64,000 nucleotides of DNA from positions 773,109 to 837,108 of the forward strand of contig JAEVLN010000007.1 of assembly GCA_018350325.1 (NCBI GenBank), in the 5' to 3' direction. A program made the position numbers and the translations under genes. The DNA is from Globodera rostochiensis. Its lineage: Eukaryota > Nematoda > Chromadorea > Rhabditida > Heteroderidae. Below are positions 33,295-45,500 of the stretch, one piece after another. The notes under the pieces are model-generated. The model made no database searches and had not been told where the DNA came from. It saw only the letters and a list, made by a program, of their open reading frames with translations. The first letter of the stretch is position 1. Each line of letters starts with the position of its first letter.

Positions 33295-34350
33295 TTAAAT
33301 AAAACTTTTTATATTAAAATGTTGAAATGACCTTGCTGTCCATTCTGGAAGAATAAAGCATTTCGACACGGCAAGAAATGTTTGAATTTTATTTTTCGAA
33401 TTTTCTTGTTTTTCTTTAAGCGTTCCGTCACTATTTTTGCCGTGTACAAGCGCCTCCAGTCTTGTCGCAAAAGAAAATAATAAATTGAATAATTGCTTCT
33501 CCGAAAGTTTCACAGAGTCGACACTTCCCGATGGTATTTGATCAGATCCCGATGGTATTAGATCAGATCCCGATGGTATTTGATCAGATTCCGATGGTAT
33601 TAGATCAGATCCCGATGGTATTTGATCAGATTCCGATGGTATTAGATCAGATCCCGATGGTATTTGATCAGATCCCGATGGTATTAGATCAGGTCCCGAT
33701 GGTATTTGATCAGATCCCGATGGTATTAGATCAGGTCCCGATGGTATTTGATCAGATCCCGATGGTATTAGATCAGATCCCGATGGTATTTGATCAGATC
33801 CCGATGGTATTAGATCAGATCCCGATGGTATTTGATCAGATTTTTTTGGCGCAAAAAGTGCTTTTAGGAAATTTAGCACCTTTTTATTCGGTTTCAATTT
33901 TTCGCCCAAAACTCTTGTGATAGTATAAGTTTCATTGCCCGAAGGTTTCTCAGCAAGTACTTTTAGCAAATTTAGCATATCTTCGTCCAAAATCGTTTTG
34001 ATAGCCATTTTAAAATCAAGTTTTTTGGACTCCTTTTTACACTCAAATTGATCATTTTCATTTTTTCTGACTATTTTATTAGTTGCAAATCGGTGCAATC
34101 TTCCCAAAAATGAGTTGGCGGCATTCAAGTCGAGTTCCAGCACTATCTCGGTGTCATTGCATTCTCCGCCAAAATTTCACCAATCGCTGTCATCAAATCG
34201 AAGAATTTGTCATTTTCATTTCGCTTAATTAAAATAAAAATTAATTTAATGTTTATCATTAATTACCTGGGCTTTCAAGGTGGCTGATGAAAGCATCAGA
34301 ATGAACACAATAGCCACTTTGGCCGAATAAAAAAAGCAAAAGTCGATCAT
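33295..34350 (-). CDS. Putative secreted repeat protein
   Basis: Exon 1 (34350-34267, ATG at 34350) encodes a 28-residue signal-peptide-like start (MIDFCFFYSAKVAIVFILML...) ending in CAG before a GTAATT donor. Exon 2 starts at 34223 (RNENDKFFDLMTAIGEILAEN). It then needs a +1/-1 shift near 34155 to continue as TEIVLELDLNAANSFLGRLH; an undetected micro-intron is the alternative. After a helical stretch come fifteen 7-residue repeats (SDQIPSG/SDLIPSG, 33528-33842), then a C-terminal helical part ending near 33297. No family recognised. The signal sequence plus tandem repeat suits an extracellular protein. Confidence 0.5.
33528..33842 (-). repeat. 15 x 21-bp coding repeat
   Basis: 315 bp made of alternating 21-bp units (a 42-bp higher-order period) encoding SDQIPSG and SDLIPSG. 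Variation is limited to S/P at position 1 and G/E at position 7, so reading frame is preserved in all units. Confidence 0.9.
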
Positions 34351-34551
34351 TTAAGGCAAACCTTAAGTTTATAATAAGTTTGAAATATTATTTTTAAAAT
34401 CAAATGGCCAGAAGCGGATATACCGGGCATTTTCAAAATTAGAAATATTAAAATTGGGAAATTAAGATAGGTCGTATTCGTCCTTTTTGTTTGTGCCCAA
34501 AATATACATTAATTATATCAGGGATTTAATTGAATCACGGATTCAAGGGCA

Positions 34552-34845
34552 TTGGGTCTGGCATACCGGTTTCTGGACATTTTAAGTCCTGCATGCCGGT
34601 TTGCGGACATTTCTGAGTCCGGCATGCCGGTTTCCGGTCATTTTAAATCCTGCATGCCGGTTTCCGGAATTTGGGTCTGTCATGCCGGTTTCCGATTCCG
34701 AACATTTTTGAGTCCGGCATGCCGGTTTCCAGTCATTTTAAATCCTGCATGCCGGTTTCCGAAATTTGGGTCTGTCATGCCGGTTTTCGATTCCGGACAT
34801 TTGAGTCTGGCATACCGGTTTCCAAATTTCGGACATTTTTGAGTG
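34552..34845 (+). repeat. Minisatellite with GCATGCCGGTTTCC core
   Basis: About eight imperfect units of 30-40 bp around GGCATGCCGGTTTCCGGACA, in two alternating versions (GAGTCCGGCATG and AATCCTGCATG). It lies in the ~900-nt gap between divergent genes. The ORF-like reading through it is repetitive and not supported as a gene. Confidence 0.8.
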
Positions 34846-35245
34846 AGGAAGGCTCCCAATTCAAAATTTTCTTAGGAGCCGCCAAAATAAAAGCATAAAA
34901 AAAGGGTAAAATTTAATATGCAGCTTATTCGCGATGTTTTTTTAACCAAATTAATAATCCACGTCTTAAAAAATAAATGGATTATATTAATATTTTATAC
35001 AGCATATTATCCAAATAACACCGACTTCACATGGATATGCACCTATTTCCGTGTTATTGGCAATTTTTGTGCTAAAATGTTCGGGCCGTGCCGCCCGCAC
35101 TTTGTTATTCCTCATTTTTGGGGGCATATTTTCTTTTTAAAATTTTTTGTATTTAATGCTCTCCAAAACGGCATTATATGCTATTTGGAAATCCAAAAAT
35201 TCGTAAAAAAACGATAAAAACTCAAACAAACATAATATAATTAGT

Positions 35246-37067
35246 ATGGCATGCAAATTAACCCTGTTGTTCTTCATCAACGCAATTTTCTTGCTGCTGT
35301 TGTGCCATTTGTGCATTGCGCAACCAAGTAAATGGCATTATATTTTGTTGAAGATAGCCCTCAAAAGAAGTAATAAATACATATTCACACTATTATTAAA
35401 CAAATCTGTGATTAACAGTGACATTTTGAAAAACAGTTTAACAAAAAAAAGAAAAATTCGCTTAATTTTAAATTACGGATTTCTTCATACCAAAAAGTTT
35501 GGAATTTTTGGACCCAAAATTGTGCGGAAACCGGAGTACGGTTACATCCTTTACTATATTAGAGATTGGACTGATCAAAATTCTCAATTGAATCTTGATC
35601 GGACCTCAAATCCTATCTCTACTTGGTATGAACATTGTCTGACAAGATTATCAAATTATTCGAAATTTAAAAAAAATAAACAAATAACGAGACCTTTAAA
35701 TTTGTTCAATAAAGACTTAGAGATTTTCGAATTACGATCTTTCAAAATCACCGGGATCTAATTTTAAAATGCTATTTTTTAACATTTATTGTTTGTTTTG
35801 TATTTAATTTAAAGACAAAACATTCATTTTTACATTCAATAAGGGTGCCCATGCTGCGCAGGCAGTCAGCAACTGGCCACGCTGATGTCCGGCTACATCG
35901 TCAACTTCACCAACTCGGTGGACACGGAAGACAAAGCAACGCTGTGCCAGAATGTAATTGACGATGTTAAATGGATGCAATGTGAATTAGAGGCAATGAA
36001 AAAATGTAAAACGGGCGGTGGTGCCAGAATTTTTGATGAAATCGACGCGCAATTAACACCGAATGATTTTTGGAACATAAATACCGGTTTAAATTAATTG
36101 GAATAATTGGCACATAAATATCCGTTGTTTAAATTAATTTGAAAGAACATAATACGGTTTAAATTAGGGTTGGCACTCGACGTCGGAGTTGAGATTTTCG
36201 GGGTCCGTGGTGGGGGGGGGGGGGGAACCCTGAACTAAAATGTCGCGGGTTCGGGGTCGAAGTGCCAACTCTAGTTTCAATTAAGTTAATTTATTTTAGG
36301 TATCGACTTAAAATATTCAAATTATGTAGAAACCATGAATTTCAATTTTAAAATGATCGAATTTCAAATTATTGAAATTATACAGCAAATTTTATTATAT
36401 AATTTGTTTGTGAATCTTTGTTTAATTAGTTATGTATGTTTTGATAATATTATTATTAAAGATGCGTGTGCCTACAGTCTCAGCTTTATCCGTGCCATGT
36501 TCGATTTGGCCGCAAAAGCGACTAAGCACATGAAAAGCTCAAAATGGGACGCTGTGACAACAAATTTTGTCACTCAAATCGGCGCCATCGACGACATGTG
36601 CAACGCGTTCAACATCAGCATTAACAAAGACGTTCATTTTACAATCCCTTACAGAGGTACACAATCATAAATTTGTCATCAATTAAACTTTTTTATTTGA
36701 AAGAATATGAACATAAATAGTGATCAGACCGGGCCCAGATTTATCCGTTCCGGTAGTCCTGTTCCGGGTGATTTTGGAAAAAACCGGACTACCCGGATTT
36801 CTTGACCCTCTGGGTATGATAGGGTTGAGAAAGACCGGGAACCCGGACCCAGGTAATTGGACCTGAATTTGTCTCGCGAAGAATTTCGATGGACTGACAC
36901 TTACTCTTGGCATTTAAAAAGTAATAGAAATTTGATTTTTTCATCATATTCAAAATTAAATTTTAAATAGATATTTTTTAATTTCAGGAAATGATGCTCA
37001 CTTTGAAGCACCACACCCGGACCAAGTGTTCAATCATCCGGGTCAACACAATGCTTACACAAAATAA
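35246..37067 (+). CDS. Putative secreted 176-residue protein, four exons
   Basis: Exons 35246-35327, 35844-36017, 36462-36656 and 36988-37067; every junction is phase 1 and the total is 531 nt with stop. Exon 1 is a clean signal peptide (MACKLTLLFFINAIFLLLLC...CIA). The mature part has a Cys-rich start (CPCCAGSQQL), ATLCQNVIDDVKWMQCELEAMKKC, then DACAYSLSFIRAMFDLAAKA, a Trp-Asp helix, and a His/Pro-rich tail ending HNAYTK. No transmembrane segment follows the signal. Donors are GTAAAT, GTGGTG, GTACAC; the first acceptor (AATAAG) is weak. Family not recognised; a candidate secreted effector or body-fluid protein. A truncated duplicate of exons 3-4 lies at 61996-62498. Confidence 0.65.
36165..36273. 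mobile_element. Short hAT-like MITE in intron 2 of the secreted gene
   Basis: 109 bp with terminal inverted repeats TAGGGTTGGCACT...AGTGCCAACTCTA, flanked by GTTTAAAT and GTTTCAAT (7 of 8 bases alike). The interior has a G-run of about a dozen. Size and 8-bp duplication fit a non-autonomous hAT element. Confidence 0.65.
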
Positions 37068-38586
37068 ACGCTGATTTTTGGAAATTAATTACTGAGACCA
37101 TATAGTTTAATAGATTTTGTTGGACGATTTTGAATTGTGCAATTTTTTTAGTATAGAATAACAAGATTGTCATCATTTAACATAATAATAATTTTTTAAA
37201 AAATTTAAAAACGGAGACAAAAGCTTTAATTTAGTGATTTTATTCTGGGGCAGGCATGAGCATGATACAAATTTTTAAATCCGTCTCCGGATATATCCGT
37301 GCCTTTTGTATCCGTGTCCGTTTGTATCCGTCTCATTTTTTCGAAATTCATATCCGTATCCAATCCGCGGATATCCGCCATATCCGCTGTGAAAATTTTT
37401 TCCAATTTTTTAACCCAAAAATTACGAATTTTTTTAAAATCTTAACTATTCTTAAATTATCCAAAATAAAACCATTGTACCATTAGAAAGCTCTTAATAA
37501 GTTATCTATATAAGCATAAACTAAGGGTTTGGACAAAATCAAGAAATTTATACGCAGAAAAGTTCGAAAACTTTGAAAATCTCAAATTTTGGTACCTAGT
37601 TTCGCAAATACAACTTCTTGGAAATGGATTTTTTAAATTTAATTTGCATATTATTATTATTTAATATTATAATTAGGGCTCGGAAACTCATGGAAATCCA
37701 TATTTTTTTTGCGAACTGGGGATGCCCTGAAATGCACGAAAAACACATTTTTAGCTTGATTGAAGCTTCTAGGACCGATTTTTATATCCATATTTCGCGA
37801 TTTATGTCCATATTTCCATATTTCGTGCATCTTTTCTATTTTAATTTTCTGGAGGCATGTTAGAAACAGGTGCCCAACAACAGACCGAGTAAACGACAAT
37901 TTTTCTCTAAACTACAACAGGCTCCTTTGCGATCGGTGTAAAGGCGGATCAAATCCGTGAAAAATTCACTTTCATTGTTTCCAATAACCCAGGCATTGAA
38001 ATCATAGCTCAATTTTGTCAGATTATTTTAGGCCAGGAATGTTGAATGCTTTACCTCCCCACATCCCCCATTACAAATATGCGCCACTTACCTCATGCGA
38101 CGTAGAGCGCGTTCTTTCTCTCTATGTACAAATCAATGCTAGCTGATAATCGTATGAGCTTTTCCCTCAAAAACCTGGAAATGTACCTTATCTGCAATTT
38201 CAACCAGGACTAAGGCGATTTGACATTTTTTTTAAATTTTCATTCAAATTTGATAAAAAATTTATGTCCATATTTTCAATTTTTATGTCCATATTTTGGT
38301 GTTTTGTCCATATTTAGAGGATTTATGACCATATTTTATGGCCATATTTCACGATTTTTTTAGTTGTATAATTTTTTATAAATTTTTACCAAAATAGCAA
38401 AAAGTGGAACAAATAAACGCAAGAAGCAAAGCACACAAATTATATAAATAAACCCAAAATCCAGACAATAAGAAAATAAAAAAAAGAATTATAAAAAACC
38501 AGAGAAAGCTTACGAAGCATAAAAATGAAAAGGTAATTGCATCGACAACATCGTTCTTTTCGTACCTTTTATGCCATCACCGGTCA
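37068..38586. other. AT-rich spacer with dispersed repeats
   Basis: No gene. Holds an ATCCGT/ATATCCG-rich patch (37256-37395) and a repeat of CCATATTT-type words (37674-38350) that starts TAGGGCTCGGAAA; its relative is at 42640-43250. 37470-37640 recurs at 62685-62880 as part of the segmental duplication. Confidence 0.6.
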
Positions 38587-39548
38587 TTAATCCGAGCATT
38601 TTCTATAAAAATAACAACCCAATAAAAATATGCAAAGTAAAACGATGACGCCGACGCAAATGAGAATGTATTCTTGGCTATACGGGCCATGTCCATAGGT
38701 GCGTCGCTTGAGTCGACGATTTTTGCCTAAAGTTTTTATTAAATAAATAGTAAATAGTCAAATTTTAAAAAACTAAATATTATTAGCTAATGTTTAAAAC
38801 TGTTATTTAACATAACGATTTCAAAATTTAAATTGCATATTAAATAAAATATAAACTTCCTTTACCTTCACTTTTATTCCCAAAGTATTTTTTGAATTCG
38901 TCATTTTGCTTCACCGATTGCCATAAATTAACAATTTCTTTGGCATTTTCACCGCAATTTTTGGCGCGACGCATTTCGGACAAAATTGTTGCCAAGCTTT
39001 TCACAATTTCGGGGAGTTCAATCTTCATAACTTTTTCATGAACAATTTTAATTTTATTTTGTTTGGCCAAGAAATTCACTGCATTTTCTGTTTTGTCCAA
39101 AATTGTGGTTATTTCAATTTTGCCATTTTTAATCAGCGAACTTTTTATGTTTATGAATGTTTTGGCCAAATCTTGCATCAATTTAGCCGCTTCACCTTGA
39201 CCTTTCACCAATTCATAAAAATTGTCAAGTTTGAAGAGTTTAAAAAACAGCGATTGCTTTCCCGGATGTTTCAACTGATTCGGCTTAGAATTGTGGTTGA
39301 ATTTATTTTTTAACAAATTAACATTTTTAAATAAAAAAATCGGTGCAAATATTTTTTGCTAATTAATTTTTTAATATATTTTATAAACACCTCAAATGCC
39401 GGCTGTTTGGGAGATTGTCGCGGAGGCTTATAATTTTCTTCCTTCGAAAGTTTCTCAAAAAAAGAATCACTTTTGTCCATTTCATCAGCCATTTGTTCGT
39501 CACAAATTCCATTTTTTTGAATCAAATTGTGCCAAAATTGTGAGGAAC
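38587..39548 (-). CDS. Putative single-pass membrane protein (5' end not found)
   Basis: Three minus-strand exons: about 39548-39391 (QMADEMDKSDSFFEKLSKEE...), 39283-38866 (KQSLFFKLFKLDNFYELV...KSLATILSEMRRAKNCG) and 38726-38587. The junctions are phase 0 and phase 1 and agree. The last exon encodes a basic NRRLKRR followed by a ~23-residue hydrophobic helix (EYILICVGVIVLLC...) and a very short tail ending CSD. The extracellular or luminal part is helical with no recognised domain. Upstream exons, including any signal peptide, were not identified. It converges with the secreted gene at 35246-37067; both are duplicated together at 62-64 kb. Confidence 0.55.
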
Positions 39549-42512
39549 TAAATTATTGTTCATTATTTAATAAATGACAAATGGGAGAAATTATTTTTTG
39601 GAATGCTTTTGGATTTTTATATAAATAAATATAAGACAAACTTTTGATGTTGAATTTCAGTTGATTTTGAAGATGTCTCATCAAATAAAAATATAAAGAT
39701 CAAGCAATTAGCAAAAAAAATAAACATGTTTGTTCTTTTCTAAAATAATCTAAACGATAATAATTTATTATACCGCAGTTTCTCTGAGCCCGCCCCAATA
39801 GAAACAAAAATCTAGGGTTTTTGAGGTGTTTCTTTCCCAAAGGCTCATAAGAGGAATATTATATTAATTTAATTTGTTCAATAATATATATAAATTAATT
39901 CATATATTTATTTAAATTTATTTTATTTATACATAAATTATGTTAAATCTAGCCTTATTTCATGTATATAAACCAATTTTTTCAAGTGCCTAACTAGCTA
40001 CAAATAGGAAATTGCCACGTTTTCTCATTGACATTTTATGCCATTGTCAAAGGGCATTCAAATAAGCCTTGTGGCTATTTTGCCAACGGCATTATTGATT
40101 TGCTATATCGGATGTGCCCTGACTTTTTTATGATTTTTACATTTTGTTAATAATTATTTTATTACTTTTATTGATTCCAATTTAAACACAAATATATGTA
40201 AGACGTTTAAAGAAAAATAATAATTTAATCTGAGTTTTATTTATTTTTAATTTTGTTAAATTTTTTTTAGTTATATTAATTATTAAAACTATTTGCTATA
40301 TTGTTACGGTTAACTTTGGAAATTGGTTAATTGCCGAATTAACTGATTAATTTTGGAAATTTTAAAATTTGAAAGTATAACTTTTTTTTTAACTTACCAA
40401 TCAAAAAACAAGATACCATTTGCAAGCTCTAAATGAGACTCATTTGGGGAGTGGTTCAATTCTTTTTTAAAAGCTCAATGTGAAAAAGGATTCTTTATTG
40501 AAATAACTTTTTCACTAATTTTCTAATTTTTTAGCTTTGGCTTAACAATAGCTTTTAAAAGCATATCGTTTTGTATGTTTGATTTAGATGTGTTTAAAAA
40601 CTTCCAAAATTAACCGGTTAATTCCAGAATTAAAATCGTAACATATATAAAATATTTTTGCCAAACCTAGCCTTGTTTCATCTGTATAAACCAATTTTTT
40701 TTGAATATTTATTCGGCAATAAAATACTAACCAAAAGTAGTCTAGTCGTTTTTTCCTTACTCTTCACAAATTTCAACCGATTCAAAAAGCGCTTTAAATG
40801 TCAATTTGTGTTTTCTATTGACCAAATAAAATGTTCTCAGACAATTTTTAGTTTAAAAAATATTTCCCATAAATTCTGACCAAAAGGGTCCCCCTGTGGT
40901 ATTGTGAAATTTGGGGAAACTTGCGGTTTTAATGAACATTGGACTTTAAAGACCATGCATTTGCTTAAATAGTTCCAACTGGTAATTTAATACTTTTCAA
41001 GCCCCTGCGGCGGCGCTCTCGTTAATTTTGCGAGACTGGCTCATTCTCTTCAAAAAAGTGTCTTCTGAATGCTCTAATTGGTATTGTTGAGTTAGCTGTA
41101 GCGAGGGACTTGGCCAAATTTTCATTGTACCAAAATTCGTCAAAAAATTCTTGACCAATTTTATTTTTGAGCACATATGTAAAATCTCGAGATTAGAACA
41201 AGGGATCATTATTAGAGTTGAAGAAGCCGATTTAGGATGTTTGAATGCTTTATACAAAAGCGAAGCTTGCCAAAGGCCGAAAAAGGGTAGGGACCAACGC
41301 TATAATTTTCGGGCATGTTTAAATCAGGGTGCCAACCTGTACTTATTTATAAGAAATGTACTGATTTGTCAAAAGTGTACTGATTTTCAGGATAATCGAA
41401 TTTTTTGGACAAAATTTCTTACCAAATCAAAAAATTTTGGTTGCAAATATGTAAAATGTTCAAAAAAGTAACTAAAACAATTGTTTGATAGGGTGCGTTG
41501 ATGTCAAAATTACTCTAGCCGTATGTCTCTCATTTTTTAACGCAATATTTCTTCAAAAAATAAAATCTTCAAAAAAGTAACTAAAACAATTGTTTGATAG
41601 GGTGCGTTCATGTCCAAATTACTCTCACCGTCTGTCTCTCTCTTTTTCTAGTGCTATTTCTTTTAAAGTAAAATTCAAAGTGTAAATTTTTGCACTCTTC
41701 CCCACCCCCTGAGCGAGATTTTGCGATCCGGACGTTTAATTGAAGTACATAAAAGCTTGCGAGAGATTGACAATTTAAGGACTTAAAACAGTGTTCGAAA
41801 TCTTGCATTGTTAGCAAGCTCAAAATTTTACCAAATCAACCGAGTTTTACGGGGGAGAGCGATTTGAGTTGCGCCACTTTGCTGGAGACGAATGGCATTT
41901 GGCATCGCCATTAAATTCAATGACGGGGCCATCCCTGATTTTGTAAATGATTTCTTATAACATTCGGTGTGTGTCTATGGAGGAGTAAACAATTTTAAAA
42001 GACTTTAAATTATTTCCGATTTTTAAAAATATATTTGGATTGAATTAGAACTAATAGGGAATAAGTTAGAGTTAAATACTTGAGGTTCGTTAGGCTTAGG
42101 CCTAAGCCACCGAATCGGGGTTTGTTAGGCTTAGGCCTTAGGCCTAAGTCTGGGATGAATTTTGCCATTTTTACTTTTTCCATCGATGAAAGAAGCGTGC
42201 GTTATTGCCAAATCAATGTGAAAATATTAAATTTGAGTTTCAACTGGCCTTCTTTCACAACCGCCCAAGTAAAATACAATAAAAAGCAAAATCACACCCC
42301 CCTATAGATCGACTTTTAACTAATACGAAGCGCGGCGTCTCGATGTTTTTCGGAGAACAACCTTCTTTATAGATTTGCAAAACGACAACAAAAAAACAAA
42401 TCGGATAAAAAAAAACAAAATGAATTTTAAAAGCCCCTCGGCCCCGTATCCTTCCAAAGAAACAAAAAATTAAAAGAAAAAATTGTTTTCATTGTCCGGG
42501 GCTTCCTCCTCA
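39549..42512. other. Gene-poor AT-rich region
   Basis: No supported gene. It contains a MITE at 40305-40640 and a direct duplication of ~55 bp (41465-41520 and 41574-41635, sharing AACAATTGTTTGATAGGGTG). Two TTAGGC-type palindromes lie at 42085-42150. Confidence 0.6.
40305..40640. mobile_element. Probable MITE with TGTTACG ends
   Basis: Starts TGTTACGGTTAACTTTGG and ends AATTAAAATCGTAACA, imperfect inverted ends of ~30 bp. TA-rich bases flank both sides, so the target duplication is unclear. The interior is AT-rich without coding sequence. Confidence 0.4.
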
Positions 42513-45500
42513 TCAGAATTTAAATTCAAAATTCGGTCCAAAGTTGGCTTGAATTTCGGCGCCAGAGCGTAACAGCGAAACGCACGGAAACAAATCGGCG
42601 ACAGAATGGACAAACAAACCGGTAGTTTCTGCAAAAACAAATAAACAAACTCAATATGGACAAAAAATCTCGAAATATGGCCATAACATATGGATGAAAA
42701 ATTGCAAAATATGGACCAAATATGGGCAAAAACTCAAAATATGGACGAAATATGGATAAAAAAATTTTCAAATATGTATAGCAAAAAATGGGCAAGATTT
42801 CCTTCTAGAAGTAATAAGAGCAATAAAAATTTTTATAATGCAAATTACGGCATTTTATAGAAAATTTTTGAAAATAAGCCGAATTTTAAAAATTTTCATT
42901 ATTTTGGTGGCAGAATTTTTTGTCGCAAAAAAGTTTATTTTTAGGGGTGCAGTTTTTAATTTTGAAAAACGGTCATTAGGGGTGTATTTTTTGAAAATTT
43001 TGAAAAAGTCAATCCTTAGGGGTGTATTTTTCGTTTTTATTGCATTTTTGTTAAGGAATTTTTGAAAAATAGCAAAATATGGATAAAAATATGGATAAAA
43101 ATCGCGAAATATGGAAAAATATGGAAAATATAGATTATAAAATGGGCTCTAGAAGCTCCAACCAAAGTTAAAAACACTATTTATGGCATTTATACGCTGT
43201 TCCGAGTGCGCAAAAAAAAATATGGATTTCCATATAAATCGTGGCCCTAGTTCTCACCCAACCGCTGCCCGTTCTTTGTGTAAATAATTTGGCGCGTTGC
43301 CAAATCCACGCCGCAGCCGATGACATCGCCTCCCCCAAATATGGGCTTTCGTTTGGTGTACGGACGTCCACCGATGTGGGCACATCCCTCAACCGCGTGA
43401 CCAATAAAAAAGCCATCGCTTTGGTATCCGTAAGTGCCGTCGTAACGTCCAACCCAACCGTTCAATGGCATTTGTTTTGTCACAAGTCCAAGCGAAATAG
43501 CGCTAAATACATAGGTAATAATTAGAGAAGAGATTTTTAAGGTTTAACCTTTTTTTTGCGGATAGGGTTTGACGAGAGAAGCCCAGAAATAGCATTTCAT
43601 TTCGAAAAAATTTTTGAATCAGAGCGACTTTTAATCCCTAAAAATCCCTATTTCGCCCTTTTTGAGAATAAATCCCTATTTAGCCGTTTTTGCGTTAGAC
43701 CCTATTTTGGCACTTTTTCCGAAAATTTCTTAAGAAAAATTCAATAAAACGAAAAATATCCCCCAAAGTCAAAATTTTTTTCAAACTAAAAATGCACCCC
43801 TAAAAAAAGACTTTTTCTTGGACCAAAAATCTACCCCGCCCCCCCAAAATCGACATTTTCCTTAAAATTTTTTATTTGATATTTTTTATAAAAGTTTCAA
43901 AAACATGTGAAAATAGTACATTTACAATTGTAAGAAGAAAATTAATAAAGAATGAAGAATTTTGAAGGTTTTTACGGAAAAATTGACTGGATTTGGGCAG
44001 TTTTAGCACTTTTTTAGTCCCTATTTTGGGGGTTTTTAGTCCCTATTATGTCCCTTTTTCACGTTTTTTAGTCCCTAAAAATCTCGTCTCTAGTAATAAT
44101 ATTTAAAAGCACAGCAAATGTTTTATGAGATAATATTTAAAAGTTGCCTTTTTTTCGCTAATATTTCCACTTCGTAGTAGAAAATGCCGAAAGCATTGTT
44201 TGGAATGGGCCGTTCCGCAAAGACAGAACGAATCACTTAAAAGTATATTTTAGATGTTTTTGAACTTTCTACATAATTATTTTAAATCAAATCACTTAAG
44301 CAGAATAATACGTACACTTAACCCCTCCAGTATATTGGGCAATCAATCGATTGGGCTTAATGAGCGTGAGTTTCTCGTGACATGCAGCGGAATCCCATCG
44401 ATTTTGAGGGGTTAGATTGAACAAGACAACTGTCTTCTGCAAGTCTTCGATGTTCAGTTGCTGTTTGTTCTGATACTCCTCCACATTGTTTTATATTTTT
44501 TCACAATTTTAATTTTCTATTTGAATACATTATCAATTTATTTAATCAATAAATTCATTTTTTTAGAGAATTTAAAAGTTCCACCTCGTCAATCTTTGCA
44601 CGATGTTCCTCTTGATCAGCTTTCTGCTTACGTTCCAGCTCATCGATCTTTGCTAGTAGCAGCGAAAAATGTTCAACTGAACAATTTCGAAATTTTTTCT
44701 TTAGTTCAATATAAAAATCCCCGACCGAATTTAACCCCAATTGAAGTGAAATAACAATCCCCTACCGTTTCCCTTTTGTGTTCGGTCAACATGTCGATGT
44801 TCCGCTACTGTTCTTTCTGATACTGCTCCATCTTTGCGATTAGTTCGTCCTTCAGATGATTCATTTCCTTTAATTAATTCATTTAAATAACATTCCATTC
44901 CGACTAATTTTGAACCCTGGCGAATTCGAAGCATTTTTTGTAAATTCAAAATTTTCAAAAATTATTTTTTTTTGAGGAGTCCAACGGCGACGCCGAAGAA
45001 TTTAAACAATGGTTTTATAAACAAAAACTGCGAAAGACAAATCACTTCCTTTTGACAATTAAATTTATTGAAATCCCCGAAACCTCGACCGAATTTTGCT
45101 ACTCTGACCCCCGACTGATGCAACCTCACAAAAACCCCCGACTTCCATAATCTCAACATTGACGTCGGGCAGGGATGCCCGAATGCCCTCATTTAGTGGC
45201 AAATGCCACTATTTTTGCCACATTTCTACCCTTGCCAGTATTTTGCCATCTTTTTAAAAATTTTAATATTTTTAAGGAAAAAATGAGGATTCCCGAAAAT
45301 AATGCTCCTTGATTCGTACAATTTGAAGTTTTTGGTTGCAAATCTATTAACAAATTGAGTCTAAAATTCAAAATTTTTCTCGGCGGCGCCTATCGGCACC
45401 GCCGACCAGCCCACCCCCTCGCCTAAAAAGTAGTTGAAAAAATCGCGCAAAAAAAAACACGAAAATCGGCTTCTTAAGACAACACTATTTTGAACCCTCG

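Noticed and set aside
33531..33920. Plus-strand ORF of repeated DQIPMV units
   Set aside because: Antisense shadow of the 21-bp coding repeat; the minus frame has a signal exon and non-repetitive flanks, this one does not.
34918..35217. 99-codon ORF upstream of the secreted gene
   Set aside because: AT-rich chance reading without a domain, good start context or splice support.
42085..42150. Internal telomere
   Set aside because: Only two or three TTAGGC words in palindromic order, far too few and in the wrong arrangement.
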